Both the position numbers and the translations under genes were made by a program. DNA of 64,000 nucleotides from Bacteriovoracaceae bacterium (GTDB lineage: Bacteria > Bdellovibrionota > Bacteriovoracia > Bacteriovoracales > Bacteriovoracaceae): assembly GCA_947450475.1 (NCBI GenBank), contig CANFVK010000002.1:62001-126000 (forward strand), given 5' to 3'. The notes beneath the pieces were generated by a model, which did no database searches, had not been told where the DNA came from, and saw only the letters and a program-made list of their open reading frames with translations. Within the stretch, counting starts at the first letter, position 1, and every line of letters starts with the position of its first letter. Positions 8,761 to 17,727 of this stretch are shown here, in pieces.

Positions 8761-8962
8761 AAAACTCCCTCTTCAACTTTGTTGCGATTGTCACCATTGA
8801 AAAATAATTTTAGGTCAAATAATCACCGTTTTCATATGACGGTAACTAATTGACACCAAAAATTGCATCCTTCAATTCGGTGAATTAATCTTACAAATGA
8901 TAAGAGCAATCGGCGGGCCAAGTCGATCTGATGTAAGAAGATGTATAAAGATTTAAAAATCA

Positions 8963-11440
8963 TTATTTCATTTCAAATTTTTTGGCATAGCGGAGCGAAA
9001 TAATATCGAATAGATTGAGCTCTTTGTCGGCAACTGGCGACGAGGTTTTGATATCGAAATTGAGAACCCCAGAAGCTGGAGCACGAACGTCTAAAGATGA
9101 ATGACCCTTAGCGGTTAAAGAATCAAAATAATTTTTTTGATTTTGATATTCTTGCATCTGCTCATTGGTTAAGTGCAAGGTTTCGAGTTGTTGTGGATTT
9201 TGAAGTGCGAGATTAATTTTTTTATAAAATTCTTCGTTATAAATTCCATTGCTGGATCCACTTTTCCCTATATTTAAACTTGTTGTGCCCCAAGAATTTG
9301 AAAAAGCCGAAGTAAAATCGCTTAGAGCAAAATTTTTTACCATTTTGGGATTTAAATTTGTTTCAATTTTGAGTTTCTCTCCTGCATTATTAATTGCATT
9401 TTGATCAGAGGCAATCTGGCGATTGACGTTACTCTTTTTCAAAGACGCATCTAAATCTTCAAAGAGTGAATCAGCTCCTTTTGCCACTTCTCGATCTATG
9501 AAAAGTGAAGGTGAAACATTTTGTCCGGAAATGGCATGGCCCGCTCCCACTGCACCATTTATAGAAGGGGTGATGGAGGATTGCTGTAATAAATTTTTTG
9601 ATTTTGATTCATAATCGACAACCTCTTCTCCAAATCGATTGAGAACTGCCTTGACCTCTTCTCGTGCTTTTTGATTGTGGATCGGTTGAACAATGGGAGA
9701 AACGGCGGCTTGACAGTAGTCTTTTTCCGAATTGAAGGTCACGGTCTCGGTCTTAGAGTAAATGGATGATACATCATTAAAATCTTCGGTACCAATCGTT
9801 CCGTGTTTGTTGAACTTCGCAATACATTCATCGTAGAGAGAATCCTTGGTAGGTATTTGTGAGGCGACTGCTTTTAGTTGCAAAATTTTATCTGCTGAAA
9901 TATCTGCGCGCTCTTGAGCAATCGTGGCATGATCAGCAGTCACACTTTTAGCCTGATCTAAAATATTCCCCTGGGTGTCTGTACCTTTGTTTGACAGAGT
10001 CGCTGATCTTGCTTTAACTTGTGCCACTCTAGCTTCCTCAACAGACTGGTAATTTGTTTGCTGATTGGCATGAGCTTTGGCTTCGGCCGCAAGAAGCGCA
10101 TCGTGAGCTGCAATGGTTTTTAAACAGTCTTGATAATCTTGAGATTCTGGCCCTCTATAAACACAAGTAATCTTGCCATCTGCTGTAGATTTAGTTTCAG
10201 GTTGATTAATATTAGGTTTATCAAAATCAGTACGATTTGAAATGTGGGCCATTGCCACACAATCATTGATGGTCGCCATTCGCTGTTGCATATAATCTGC
10301 GGCATCACCGTCGGGAATGCCATTTTCAGCAATCCATTTATCAAATTCAATCCACTGGCCTTTAAAGCGTTCTGCAGGATTTCCTCCAGAATTAATAAAT
10401 GCAACTGTTTCTTTCCAGGAACTGTCTGAAAGCATTTGGCACTCTTCAAACTTTTTTGAACCTTTCAAAATTGTGACTTCTCCAACCTTATCTGGAATGG
10501 GTAATTTATCTTCTGAAGAACTATCACCGATCATGGCTTTCCCTGTGAACGCACCTGGCTCAGAATAAGAGATTGACCCCAGTGAGCTTTTTGCATTCGC
10601 CGCCTTTGAGTCAGCGATGGTTCTATCAGGTACGGTTGGGACTTCTTCGGGCACGCTCATGAGTCCAGTTGACTCTCTGGCCTTAACCGCTTTCTTTAAA
10701 AGTTCTTCATCCTGAAAGCCTTCGTAACTGCGAACACTACTTCCTTGAAAAGTATAAATGAGAGTTTTATTGGCCAACTTATTATAGGCTTTCCAAAATT
10801 CATTAGGTGGCAAAACAATGCAGCCCAGAGAAAGCCCTGAAAATTTTCGATTATGTACAGTGTGAAAGCGAATTCCTCTTGATTCCAGATTGGAGTTGAA
10901 GGGCTCTAAACCTCGAAGCATTAAATTTTCGTGAACGATTCTGGAATAATTTTTCTCGCCAGCAATCATTAGCCCCAAAGAAGATTTATAGGTACCATTT
11001 TCATTTGAAAAAGCAATGGCCGACTTCCCCCAAGTGTTGGAACAACAGCGAGAGTTTTTACAGCTAGTTTGGCAAGCAGAGTTAACTCCGTGAGCGGCAA
11101 GCGATTTCAGCACCACTCTTTTTTCCATAAAATCAATAGTCAAAAATCGAGTCGAATTATTATTAAAAGAGTAATTCAAGTAACTGATCAATGGTTTTCC
11201 ATTGAGTTTATCTTTATTTAGAAAAAAGCTCATATACCCTTTGGCAAATGAATCAAAGTCAACTAGAGGTTCCAATCCTAAATTTCGGTATAGTTCAAAG
11301 GTGTCGTTCTTGAATTTTTCTATTTTTTGTCGCTCTTTATCAGCTTGTTGATCCTGCGCCAACAATTCACTCATCATCATGACTTGAAAACTACATACAA
11401 AAAATAAGATGAATGTTTTTACTGATGTATTCAAAGCCAT
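8963..11440 (-). CDS. Very long secreted YkuD_2-type murein L,D-transpeptidase
   Basis: An 825-aa exported protein (signal peptide to about residue 28). Residues about 60-235 resemble the YkuD_2 L,D-transpeptidase catalytic domain. The motif FLTIDFMEKR leads into VAAHG-like LKSLAAHG, and RFHTVHN (192-197) precedes GLSLGCIVLP with the presumed nucleophile Cys207. Such enzymes make or exchange 3-3 peptide cross-links or attach molecules to peptidoglycan. A cysteine cluster (123, 127, 132, 133) sits inside the domain. The remaining 590 residues are Ala/Ser/Lys/Glu-rich with helical segments and no recognised domain, far longer than the family norm. It is monocistronic, with 200 bp of gene-free sequence on each side. 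Confidence 0.78.
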   Translation of the reverse strand: MALNTSVKTFILFFVCSFQVMMMSELLAQDQQADKERQKIEKFKNDTFELYRNLGLEPLVDFDSFAKGYMSFFLNKDKLNGKPLISYLNYSFNNNSTRFLTIDFMEKRVVLKSLAAHGVNSACQTSCKNSRCCSNTWGKSAIAFSNENGTYKSSLGLMIAGEKNYSRIVHENLMLRGLEPFNSNLESRGIRFHTVHNRKFSGLSLGCIVLPPNEFWKAYNKLANKTLIYTFQGSSVRSYEGFQDEELLKKAVKARESTGLMSVPEEVPTVPDRTIADSKAANAKSSLGSISYSEPGAFTGKAMIGDSSSEDKLPIPDKVGEVTILKGSKKFEECQMLSDSSWKETVAFINSGGNPAERFKGQWIEFDKWIAENGIPDGDAADYMQQRMATINDCVAMAHISNRTDFDKPNINQPETKSTADGKITCVYRGPESQDYQDCLKTIAAHDALLAAEAKAHANQQTNYQSVEEARVAQVKARSATLSNKGTDTQGNILDQAKSVTADHATIAQERADISADKILQLKAVASQIPTKDSLYDECIAKFNKHGTIGTEDFNDVSSIYSKTETVTFNSEKDYCQAAVSPIVQPIHNQKAREEVKAVLNRFGEEVVDYESKSKNLLQQSSITPSINGAVGAGHAISGQNVSPSLFIDREVAKGADSLFEDLDASLKKSNVNRQIASDQNAINNAGEKLKIETNLNPKMVKNFALSDFTSAFSNSWGTTSLNIGKSGSSNGIYNEEFYKKINLALQNPQQLETLHLTNEQMQEYQNQKNYFDSLTAKGHSSLDVRAPASGVLNFDIKTSSPVADKELNLFDIISLRYAKKFEMK

Positions 11441-11672
11441 TACCTCTCATTACAAAAATAATTTCAAGGACACTTACCTGATTAGTTTACGCTTCAAATT
11501 TGTTATCAATACGATTGTTGGCAAGCAAAAATTTTTTAGCAAGTCATTTGGATAAGTTAGTGAAGTTAATGAAGAAACATTTTAAGAAAAAAGCTACAGA
11601 ATTAGTTGGCACTATAGAGCTAAATAATTAAAAACTATAGTTCAAGTTCATCACTCTCCAATCCTTTAAATC

Positions 11673-11885
11673 CTATTTTTTCATAAAAAAAGCGATGAGA
11701 GAAACTATTGCGCTGATAATTAAGCCGGTTGTGAAGGGAAAATAAAACTTGGTGTTTTCACTTTCGTAATAAAAATCACCAGGCAACTTCCCCAATGGAA
11801 TTTTGCCTCCTGTGAAATGCCATAACAGACCTAAGACAATGAAAAAAATTCCTGAAAAAATAAGTGCTTTGCTTACATTATCGAT
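11673..11885 (-). CDS. DUF2905 family small membrane protein with apparent ATC start codon
   Basis: A 70-codon frame encodes a two-helix membrane protein of the DUF2905 family. A first hydrophobic helix (ALIFSGIFFIVLGLLW) is followed by the family core GKIPLGKLPGD, then YYESENTKFYFPFTTG and a second helix ending in FFMKK. The conserved core leaves little doubt. There is no ATG, GTG or TTG in frame ahead of the first helix. The frame opens after a TAA as AAT-GAG-GTT-TTT-ATC-GAT-AAT, and a GAGG ribosome site sits five bases before ATC at 11885. Either ATC starts translation or the start codon has mutated. Function of the family is unknown. Confidence 0.7.
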   Translation of the reverse strand: MDNVSKALIFSGIFFIVLGLLWHFTGGKIPLGKLPGDFYYESENTKFYFPFTTGLIISAIVSLIAFFMKK

Positions 11886-11994
11886 AAAAACCTCATTTTA
11901 AGAAAATTATAACATAGATAACTCATCATACTTACCCAGACGTTGATATTTATCATGCTTTACTTAAATAGAGATCTTCATAGAATGAGGAAAT

Positions 11995-12759
11995 ATGAAA
12001 TTTAAGTGGCGATTCTTAATCGGGATATTGTCTTTTAGTCTAACTGCCTTTTGTTGGGAATTTTTAGCTTATAAAAATATAATCAATTTATTCATCCTTC
12101 CCCCTCCTAATAAAATAGTTCATACATTCTTTGAACTTATTCAAAATAAAGAATTAATTCATCATCTAACTTCAAGTCTATTTCGAGTTGGTCTTGGCTT
12201 TTTTATGGCGATGATCATCGCCATCCCTATTGGACTACTTCTATCGCTCAATAGAATATCTTACTCAATTCTCTTTCCATTGCTAAATTTTTTAAGGCCA
12301 ATTCCTCCGATTGCCTGGATGCCTCTTGCTATTCTTTGGTTTGGTATTGGACATGGTCCGGCAATTTTTTTAACAATGATAGCTTCCTTTTTTTCGGTTC
12401 TTTTAGGAACTATGTTTGGAATTAGTGAGATCTCCAATGATCATCTAAACGTCGCTCGATGTTTTGAAGCCTCAAAGTGGCTAACATTTAAGTCTATTAT
12501 TATTCCAGCTATGCTACCACAAGTTTTAAACTCACTAAGAATAGGCTTTGGACTTTCTTGGATGGCCGTAGTTGGAGCAGAAATGATTTCTTCAAATAGC
12601 GGGTTAGGGCACATGATAATTGTCGCTCAGGACTCATTGAGATCTGACATTGTGATAGTGGGGATGATAACTATTGGCGCAACAGGAATCTTTTTAGATC
12701 TTGTATTTAAGGGTTTAACCAATCATCTAGTTATCTGGAAAGACTATGATAAAAATTAA
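11995..12759 (+). CDS. ABC transporter permease, SsuC/TauC-like
   Basis: A 254-aa inner-membrane permease of the nitrate/sulfonate/taurine/thiamine-precursor importer class. It has about six transmembrane helices and the cytoplasmic EAA loop (ARCFEASKWLTFKSIIIPAM), where the ATPase docks. The N-terminus starts with a helix after MKFKWRF, and a GAGGAA ribosome site lies 5 nt before the ATG. It is the first gene of a tightly overlapping three-gene unit. The next gene starts 14 bp before this stop. Confidence 0.9.
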   Translation: MKFKWRFLIGILSFSLTAFCWEFLAYKNIINLFILPPPNKIVHTFFELIQNKELIHHLTSSLFRVGLGFFMAMIIAIPIGLLLSLNRISYSILFPLLNFLRPIPPIAWMPLAILWFGIGHGPAIFLTMIASFFSVLLGTMFGISEISNDHLNVARCFEASKWLTFKSIIIPAMLPQVLNSLRIGFGLSWMAVVGAEMISSNSGLGHMIIVAQDSLRSDIVIVGMITIGATGIFLDLVFKGLTNHLVIWKDYDKN

Positions 12760-13480
12760 TAATCTTTCCTATAAAATTGATCAAAAAACTATCTTTAAAA
12801 ATTTAACTTTAGATGTTTCCAAGTCTCAAATCGTTACGATAATGGCCCCATCGGGAAGAGGTAAAACTACCCTTTTAAAATTAATATCAGGATTGCTCAT
12901 TCCAACAAGTGGAGAAATTTTTCATGAAAATTTAAAAATAACTGCCCCATCTAAAAAGAGAGTGATTATATTTCAGGATCATTTATTATTTCCCTGGATG
13001 ACTGCTAAAGAAAATATTGATTTTGTACTAAAGGCACAAAATAAATCAATTGAAATGAGTCTACATTTTTTAAACTTAGTTAAGTTAGCCAATGCTCAAA
13101 ATTTATACCCCCATCAACTATCTGGAGGGATGAAGCAGAGAGTGGGAATCGCTCGCGCGTTAGCTTCTAATCCTGAAATTCTTTTGTTGGATGAACCCTT
13201 TGCATCAATTGACCCCATCATTCGAAATGAAATCATCCAGGAAATAAAAGTTTTGGTTCGCGAATTTAATTTAACAGTTTTTTTAGTTACGCATAATATT
13301 GAAGAAGCACTTTATTTCAGCGATCGTATTATTGTTTTAGGCAATCAATCAGATGATATAGCTGAAGATATATTAATTAATATGGATAAAACTGAATCAA
13401 TAATGGCGCTTAAAAAAAATCCACTATTTTCCGAATTCGAAGAAAAAATTTATAACTTACTCAAAAAGGGACTTGAATGA
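12746..13480 (+). CDS. ABC transporter ATPase, SsuB/TauB-like
   Basis: A 244-aa ATP-binding subunit that powers import. It has Walker A APSGRGKTT (34-42), Q-loop FQD (76-78), signature LSGGMKQR (125-132), Walker B ILLLDE (145-150) and the switch histidine in VTHN (about 181-184). The order and the GMKQRVGIARAL signature fit the nitrate/sulfonate importer branch. It overlaps the permease by 14 bp and the binding-protein gene by 4 bp, so all three are translated together. Walker A has Arg where most relatives have a small residue (SGRGKT), which is unlikely to matter. Confidence 0.92.
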   Translation: MIKINNLSYKIDQKTIFKNLTLDVSKSQIVTIMAPSGRGKTTLLKLISGLLIPTSGEIFHENLKITAPSKKRVIIFQDHLLFPWMTAKENIDFVLKAQNKSIEMSLHFLNLVKLANAQNLYPHQLSGGMKQRVGIARALASNPEILLLDEPFASIDPIIRNEIIQEIKVLVREFNLTVFLVTHNIEEALYFSDRIIVLGNQSDDIAEDILINMDKTESIMALKKNPLFSEFEEKIYNLLKKGLE

Positions 13481-14409
13481 AACATCTTATTGCTCTTGCT
13501 CTTGTTACATTATTGGCATGTGGTTCATATGCCGCGGAAAAAAACACTTCACTAGAATTAGCCTATCCATTACTCGGAACAATTGTCGTAGCTCAGATTG
13601 GATTAGTGCTTGAAAAAACTGACATCTTAAAAAAACATGGTTTTGATGCTCATGTAACAGCTCTTGGAACAGGTAAAGAACTTAAAACGGCGATGATGTC
13701 TAATAAAGCCGATGTCATTCTCACTTCGGAATCTAACTTTGTTGTCCTTCGAGGAAATAAGTTTGAAGGTTATGCTTTCTCAACTTTTGGCTCTGCCGGT
13801 CGGTTGGCACTTGTGGTTAAAAATGATGGGAAATTTAAAAAACCAGAAGATTTAAAAGGAAAAAAAATTGGAGCTATTTTGGGAACGACAGTGCATAAAG
13901 AAGCTCTTGAATGGAAAAATAAAATTGATAAAAAAGGTATTGAATTAATTAACCTTGGATCTGTAGCTGCTATTTTATCGGCAATTGAAGCAGGAACAAT
14001 TGAAGCAGGCATGGTTTGGGATCCCTTCCTCGAAAATAGCTTAGTTTCAAAAAAATTTTTAATGCTTGGCTTTTCTGAATTCGACTTGATAAATATCGTC
14101 AGCAAAACTTACGCTGACAAAGACCAAAAGATAATCTCTCGCCTCAACGATTCATTGAGAGATGCCTTTTTCTATTTTGTCACACATAAAAAAGAAGTTA
14201 ACTCTTGGTATGCAGAACAAGTAAAAATCGATGCAGACACATTAGATCGTGCATCGAGTATTAATAAAAATTACAATGTCAAAAAGGTTACTGAGTTAAA
14301 AATGATTATTAACGAGGATCTTAAGAAAAAGATGGAAGAAATATCTAATTTCTTTTTTAGTGAAAAAGTTATACCTGAAAAGCCTAATTTGATGGACTTT
14401 ATAAAGTAA
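13477..14409 (+). CDS. ABC transporter substrate-binding protein, NMT1/SsuA-like
   Basis: A 310-aa periplasmic binding protein. The leader MKHLIALALVTLLACGSYAA could be cleaved after the AxA-type site or processed at LLAC as a lipoprotein. The mature part has the type II binding-protein pattern: LGTIVVAQIGLVLEKTDIL, a TALGTGKELKTAM segment, KKPEDLKGKKIGAILGTTVH at the lobe start, and AIEAGTIEAGMVWDPF. This matches the aliphatic sulfonate/nitrate/taurine/HMP-precursor class. The true ligand cannot be told, as no metabolic gene accompanies the operon. Its 3' end overlaps the convergent peptidase gene by 11 bp. Confidence 0.88.
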   Translation: MKHLIALALVTLLACGSYAAEKNTSLELAYPLLGTIVVAQIGLVLEKTDILKKHGFDAHVTALGTGKELKTAMMSNKADVILTSESNFVVLRGNKFEGYAFSTFGSAGRLALVVKNDGKFKKPEDLKGKKIGAILGTTVHKEALEWKNKIDKKGIELINLGSVAAILSAIEAGTIEAGMVWDPFLENSLVSKKFLMLGFSEFDLINIVSKTYADKDQKIISRLNDSLRDAFFYFVTHKKEVNSWYAEQVKIDADTLDRASSINKNYNVKKVTELKMIINEDLKKKMEEISNFFFSEKVIPEKPNLMDFIK

Positions 14410-15826
14410 AATCTCGACAAGGATTAGGTTGTTTAGCATCTTTCTTCAATTCATTATAAATTACTGAAAAGAGTTTTCTTTCATTAAAAGCAATTTCTTC
14501 TGCCATTTTTCTTGAATCTTCTAGAAAGGTTGAATATTTTTTAAAATCTTCCTTATACTTGGCAAGGCCTGGATTTTTTTTGAGTAATTTTTGCTGAAGC
14601 TCCAATGCCTCTTTGTTGTAATTGAGTTTGGAGCGATTTCTTGCTTCCTCATCCTGACTATCAGAATATTTTACGATGGTTTCCAAATTTTTAATGATTG
14701 GTTCAAATTCACTTTCAATAATTTCACGCCAAGTTAAAGTTGCTCCCATGGTGTAAGAAGATTTTCCAGCTCTGCCGATACTCCATACTCTTTCTTTTTT
14801 GCCAAGATCTTTACTACCAGCGGCCTGAAGAAATTTGACATACTCATCTTGTTTTCTTTTGTAATTTATGAAAAGTGATTTAATGGCTTCAACTTCAGGA
14901 ATATTTTTCAAAGTTGTTTTTTGAAGTAGTTCTATTTTTTTTTGTAGCTCATCCATTTGCCCATCTCTAGGACAGGTTGGATTGTTGGCAACATCGAGAA
15001 GGTATTGAGACATTTTCTCTTGATTTGGATTTTTATCATAATAATAGAGATATGGAATAAGTGTAGGATAAAATTCTTTATAAATTGTCTGACCTTCATT
15101 TGTAGAAATCATCGGGTAGGATGCATATTTTTCCTTCAGTCTTGTTCTAAGAAAAATATCTTCCAAGTTGCCACCAGCTTTCATTTCATTCATAAAATTA
15201 TCAGAAAAGCTTGAGTAACCAAAATGTTTCGGACCCGTTGCTGATATTACACACGTATTTTCATTGGCAAGTGCTAATGTGTGACCGGAGTGACAACTAA
15301 AATCAACAATTCCTAATTTTATACCTTTTTCTTTTGCTAACTTCGAAAGTACTTTTAATTCATCTAAGCTAACAGTTTCGTTACTTTTTAAGTCTCGAGA
15401 GTTTATTGATACATGGTGAGTGATTTCTGATGAGTCTTCCTCCTTATCTGCACCATGAGTGTCAATGACAACGAGAATTTTTTCACCTGGTTTAATCTTT
15501 CCCGATTTAATATTGTCTTTATATTTATCGATTAGATTTTCATAGGTCTTTTTTGTAAAATTTTCTTTAGTGTCGGCCCTAAGTAAAAAATTATTTCTTA
15601 GATCTTCGCTATAAGAGTGTCCACCGTTGTAACTTATGTCATATCTCCAATCTCTTTTTAAAAGATAATTATTAAGTCCAATGACTGTGCTATCAAAAAT
15701 GGTTGAACTTTTTTGAAATGGCTCGCCACCGCCGCCTAAAAAAAGTAGGGAATCATCCGCTGAAGTAGAATTTAATAAAAGACCAAAACTAATTCCCAAA
15801 AGTGGAACAAACAAATTTACTCTCAT
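14399..15826 (-). CDS. Secreted caspase-fold (clan CD, C13/C14-like) cysteine peptidase
   Basis: The ATG at 15826 is preferred because it begins a signal peptide (MRVNLFVPLLGISFGLLLN, cut near TSA-DD). The 33 residues encoded further upstream look non-coding. The mature protein has the clan CD dyad layout. A strand ending in ILVVIDTHGAD gives catalytic His124. About 50 residues later a strand LGIVDFSCHSGHT gives catalytic Cys178, and a SATGPKHFGYSSFS segment follows. The C-terminal 230 residues are helical and charged. It is probably an exported protease with unknown target, perhaps processing secreted or prey proteins, which is inference. It is monocistronic and converges on the ABC importer. 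Confidence 0.68.
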   Translation of the reverse strand: MRVNLFVPLLGISFGLLLNSTSADDSLLFLGGGGEPFQKSSTIFDSTVIGLNNYLLKRDWRYDISYNGGHSYSEDLRNNFLLRADTKENFTKKTYENLIDKYKDNIKSGKIKPGEKILVVIDTHGADKEEDSSEITHHVSINSRDLKSNETVSLDELKVLSKLAKEKGIKLGIVDFSCHSGHTLALANENTCVISATGPKHFGYSSFSDNFMNEMKAGGNLEDIFLRTRLKEKYASYPMISTNEGQTIYKEFYPTLIPYLYYYDKNPNQEKMSQYLLDVANNPTCPRDGQMDELQKKIELLQKTTLKNIPEVEAIKSLFINYKRKQDEYVKFLQAAGSKDLGKKERVWSIGRAGKSSYTMGATLTWREIIESEFEPIIKNLETIVKYSDSQDEEARNRSKLNYNKEALELQQKLLKKNPGLAKYKEDFKKYSTFLEDSRKMAEEIAFNERKLFSVIYNELKKDAKQPNPCRDFTL

Positions 15827-15966
15827 ATGAAGAATGTACCATAAATTTATACGAACTAAGAACTTACAAAAACCCTGCAATTTATTCTTTATTCGACTTT
15901 CGCCATACGCGACCGAAGCACTCAAGAAAGATCGAGTTTTTCATCACATAGGTTTATATTTGAAAA

Positions 15967-16689
15967 TTAATTGTCGATTGATCCTAAAACTAACTTGGCC
16001 AGGAGGCTTTGGCGCTGCTTCTCATTGGTGATAAATCCATGCTCTTCACCACATTCAATCAATGAAACCTGCTCTCTCAATGTTGAAATAAATGAAGATG
16101 AACACCAGGTATCTCTAGGGTGATGATAAATGCGTAATTTGTGACGATGTTCTTCCTTAAATAAAAGTGGACTATCGTCGAGACCAACGACATTCCATTC
16201 ATGTTTTGCAATATGAAAGGTCTTTTCCAGCTCATCATTTGTAACTAATGAAAGATCTTTAGAAAAGAAATCTAAAAATTTTCGATTTTTAATAACAAAT
16301 CGCTGAAGAATATTGCTTGAATGTATGACCTTTCCCATGTTTAAAACAAGTTTGCCTTTCAAACCAGGTTGCCGAAGAAATGGATAAAGCAGAATCACAT
16401 CCTTTATCTCATTTTCGAATTCTTCAAGAAGCTTTAAAGCAAAGTAAGCGCCAATTGAATGCCCAATGATTGTTATTGGATCTCTGCTGGTTTGGTGGAA
16501 CTCAATCAGTTGTTGGAGATGAGAAGAAAACACCCACTGAAAATAAAGCTGGGAATCGGAGGACTTGGCCAAAAGTGGATAATGACAAATTTTAACATTG
16601 GCTTTGGGAAATGTAGTTTCAATCTCATTTTTCCAAAGTTCATAAAAATGAATAGCCGGTGGATTTCCTGGAATAATAAAGTAATTCAT
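15967..16689 (-). CDS. LDAH-like alpha/beta hydrolase (lipid-droplet-associated hydrolase family)
   Basis: A 240-aa alpha/beta hydrolase. It opens with FIIPGNPPAIHFYELW, the oxyanion-region motif of the LDAH/DUF2305 family known mainly from eukaryotic lipid-droplet proteins. The nucleophile elbow GHSIGAY gives Ser78. LLYPFLRQPGLKGKL matches the family segment that follows it. A late Glu-His-Gly-Phe (EHGF) likely supplies the catalytic His. No signal peptide is seen. Expected activity is ester hydrolysis or storage-lipid turnover in the cytoplasm. It starts 12 bp after the next alpha/beta hydrolase gene, so the two are probably cotranscribed. Confidence 0.75.
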   Translation of the reverse strand: MNYFIIPGNPPAIHFYELWKNEIETTFPKANVKICHYPLLAKSSDSQLYFQWVFSSHLQQLIEFHQTSRDPITIIGHSIGAYFALKLLEEFENEIKDVILLYPFLRQPGLKGKLVLNMGKVIHSSNILQRFVIKNRKFLDFFSKDLSLVTNDELEKTFHIAKHEWNVVGLDDSPLLFKEEHRHKLRIYHHPRDTWCSSSFISTLREQVSLIECGEEHGFITNEKQRQSLLAKLVLGSIDN

Positions 16690-16701
16690 TAAAATATTTT
16701 C

Positions 16702-17532
16702 CTAACTCACTCTAAGAAATTCTTCTAAGATCTCATTGGCAAATAGTATTGGTAAAGAGAAATGACCTTCTGACTCAAAGTATCTAATTTTTAAGGCAGG
16801 AATATTTTGCTTGTAAACTTCGGCCATTTTAGAACTCAATAACAAATCATCTAAGCCGTGCCACAGATAACTTGGCATTTGGATGCGCCCCCACTCAACA
16901 GGCCACGGTCTGCTGTATTGGTAAAGATCGTTTCGAATGCCATCCAAGCCTTGCCTGCGGGCTTCGATCATTCCTTCGATCATCACTTTGCGAACTTCAG
17001 GTATTGCCAAAACATTTTGATCGGCAATATTTAAACTCTTTGCCAAACGATCAAGCGAATTTTCAAAGTCTTCACTCATAAAACTCCGTTGCAATAATGG
17101 GTTAACTAAAAAATCAGGAAATCTACGAAAAAAATTTAGTCCAACATTTTGTAAGGTTGAAAAGGCACTAGAATAATGATTCCAAGGAGCAAGGCCGCAA
17201 ATAATTCCCAACCGCTCCACCTTTGGTGAAAGAGCGCTGGCAATAGCAGTTGCATAGGGCGCTCCACCTGATATGCCTATTATAGAAAAATTATTGAGCT
17301 CTTGTTCTTTAAGAAATTTTTCAAAGAGTGGAACCCAGCCCTTAAATCCCTTTGCAGAAGTTGGAAGTGTGTATCCATAGCCTGGCCGATCCAGAGAATA
17401 CACTTCAGCGCCAAGCTTCTCTGCACAATCACGAAAAATTAAACCATGTTTTGCAGAGCCAGGAATTCCATGGAGGACAATTAAAGCAATACCACCTGGT
17501 TTGCCATATTTTTGGAAATGAATTGAATTCAT
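16702..17532 (-). CDS. Alpha/beta hydrolase
   Basis: A 276-aa alpha/beta hydrolase without signal peptide. It has the oxyanion motif LHGIPGS (20-26), the strand YSLDRPGYGYT (46-55), the nucleophile elbow GISGGA (86-91) with Ser88, an acid in the GLDDLL region and the catalytic His in SEGHFSLP near the end. This is the classical epoxide hydrolase/haloperoxidase-like fold with a cap around residues 120-200. Substrate is unknown. It lies upstream of the LDAH-like gene, 12 bp apart, and may act in the same lipid pathway. Confidence 0.82.
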   Translation of the reverse strand: MNSIHFQKYGKPGGIALIVLHGIPGSAKHGLIFRDCAEKLGAEVYSLDRPGYGYTLPTSAKGFKGWVPLFEKFLKEQELNNFSIIGISGGAPYATAIASALSPKVERLGIICGLAPWNHYSSAFSTLQNVGLNFFRRFPDFLVNPLLQRSFMSEDFENSLDRLAKSLNIADQNVLAIPEVRKVMIEGMIEARRQGLDGIRNDLYQYSRPWPVEWGRIQMPSYLWHGLDDLLLSSKMAEVYKQNIPALKIRYFESEGHFSLPILFANEILEEFLRVS

Positions 17533-17727
17533 AGAAACCTATTCTGTAATGACTAATTTGATAAAATTTAATATTTAGTTGAATTGTATGTTAATGGGTC
17601 TTGACTAATTTATATGGTTAAAAATTTAAAATCAACTATACTCATCATAAAGATTAAAAAACCGATAAATAGTAAACCCTTAGATGTTGAGACATTCGAA
17701 AAGAACTGAGTATTTTGTGAGTATCTT

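Noticed and set aside
11995-14409. Possible riboswitch ahead of the ABC importer
   Set aside because: The leader is short and I see no conserved TPP, SAM or other aptamer pattern; the importer ligand stays unknown.
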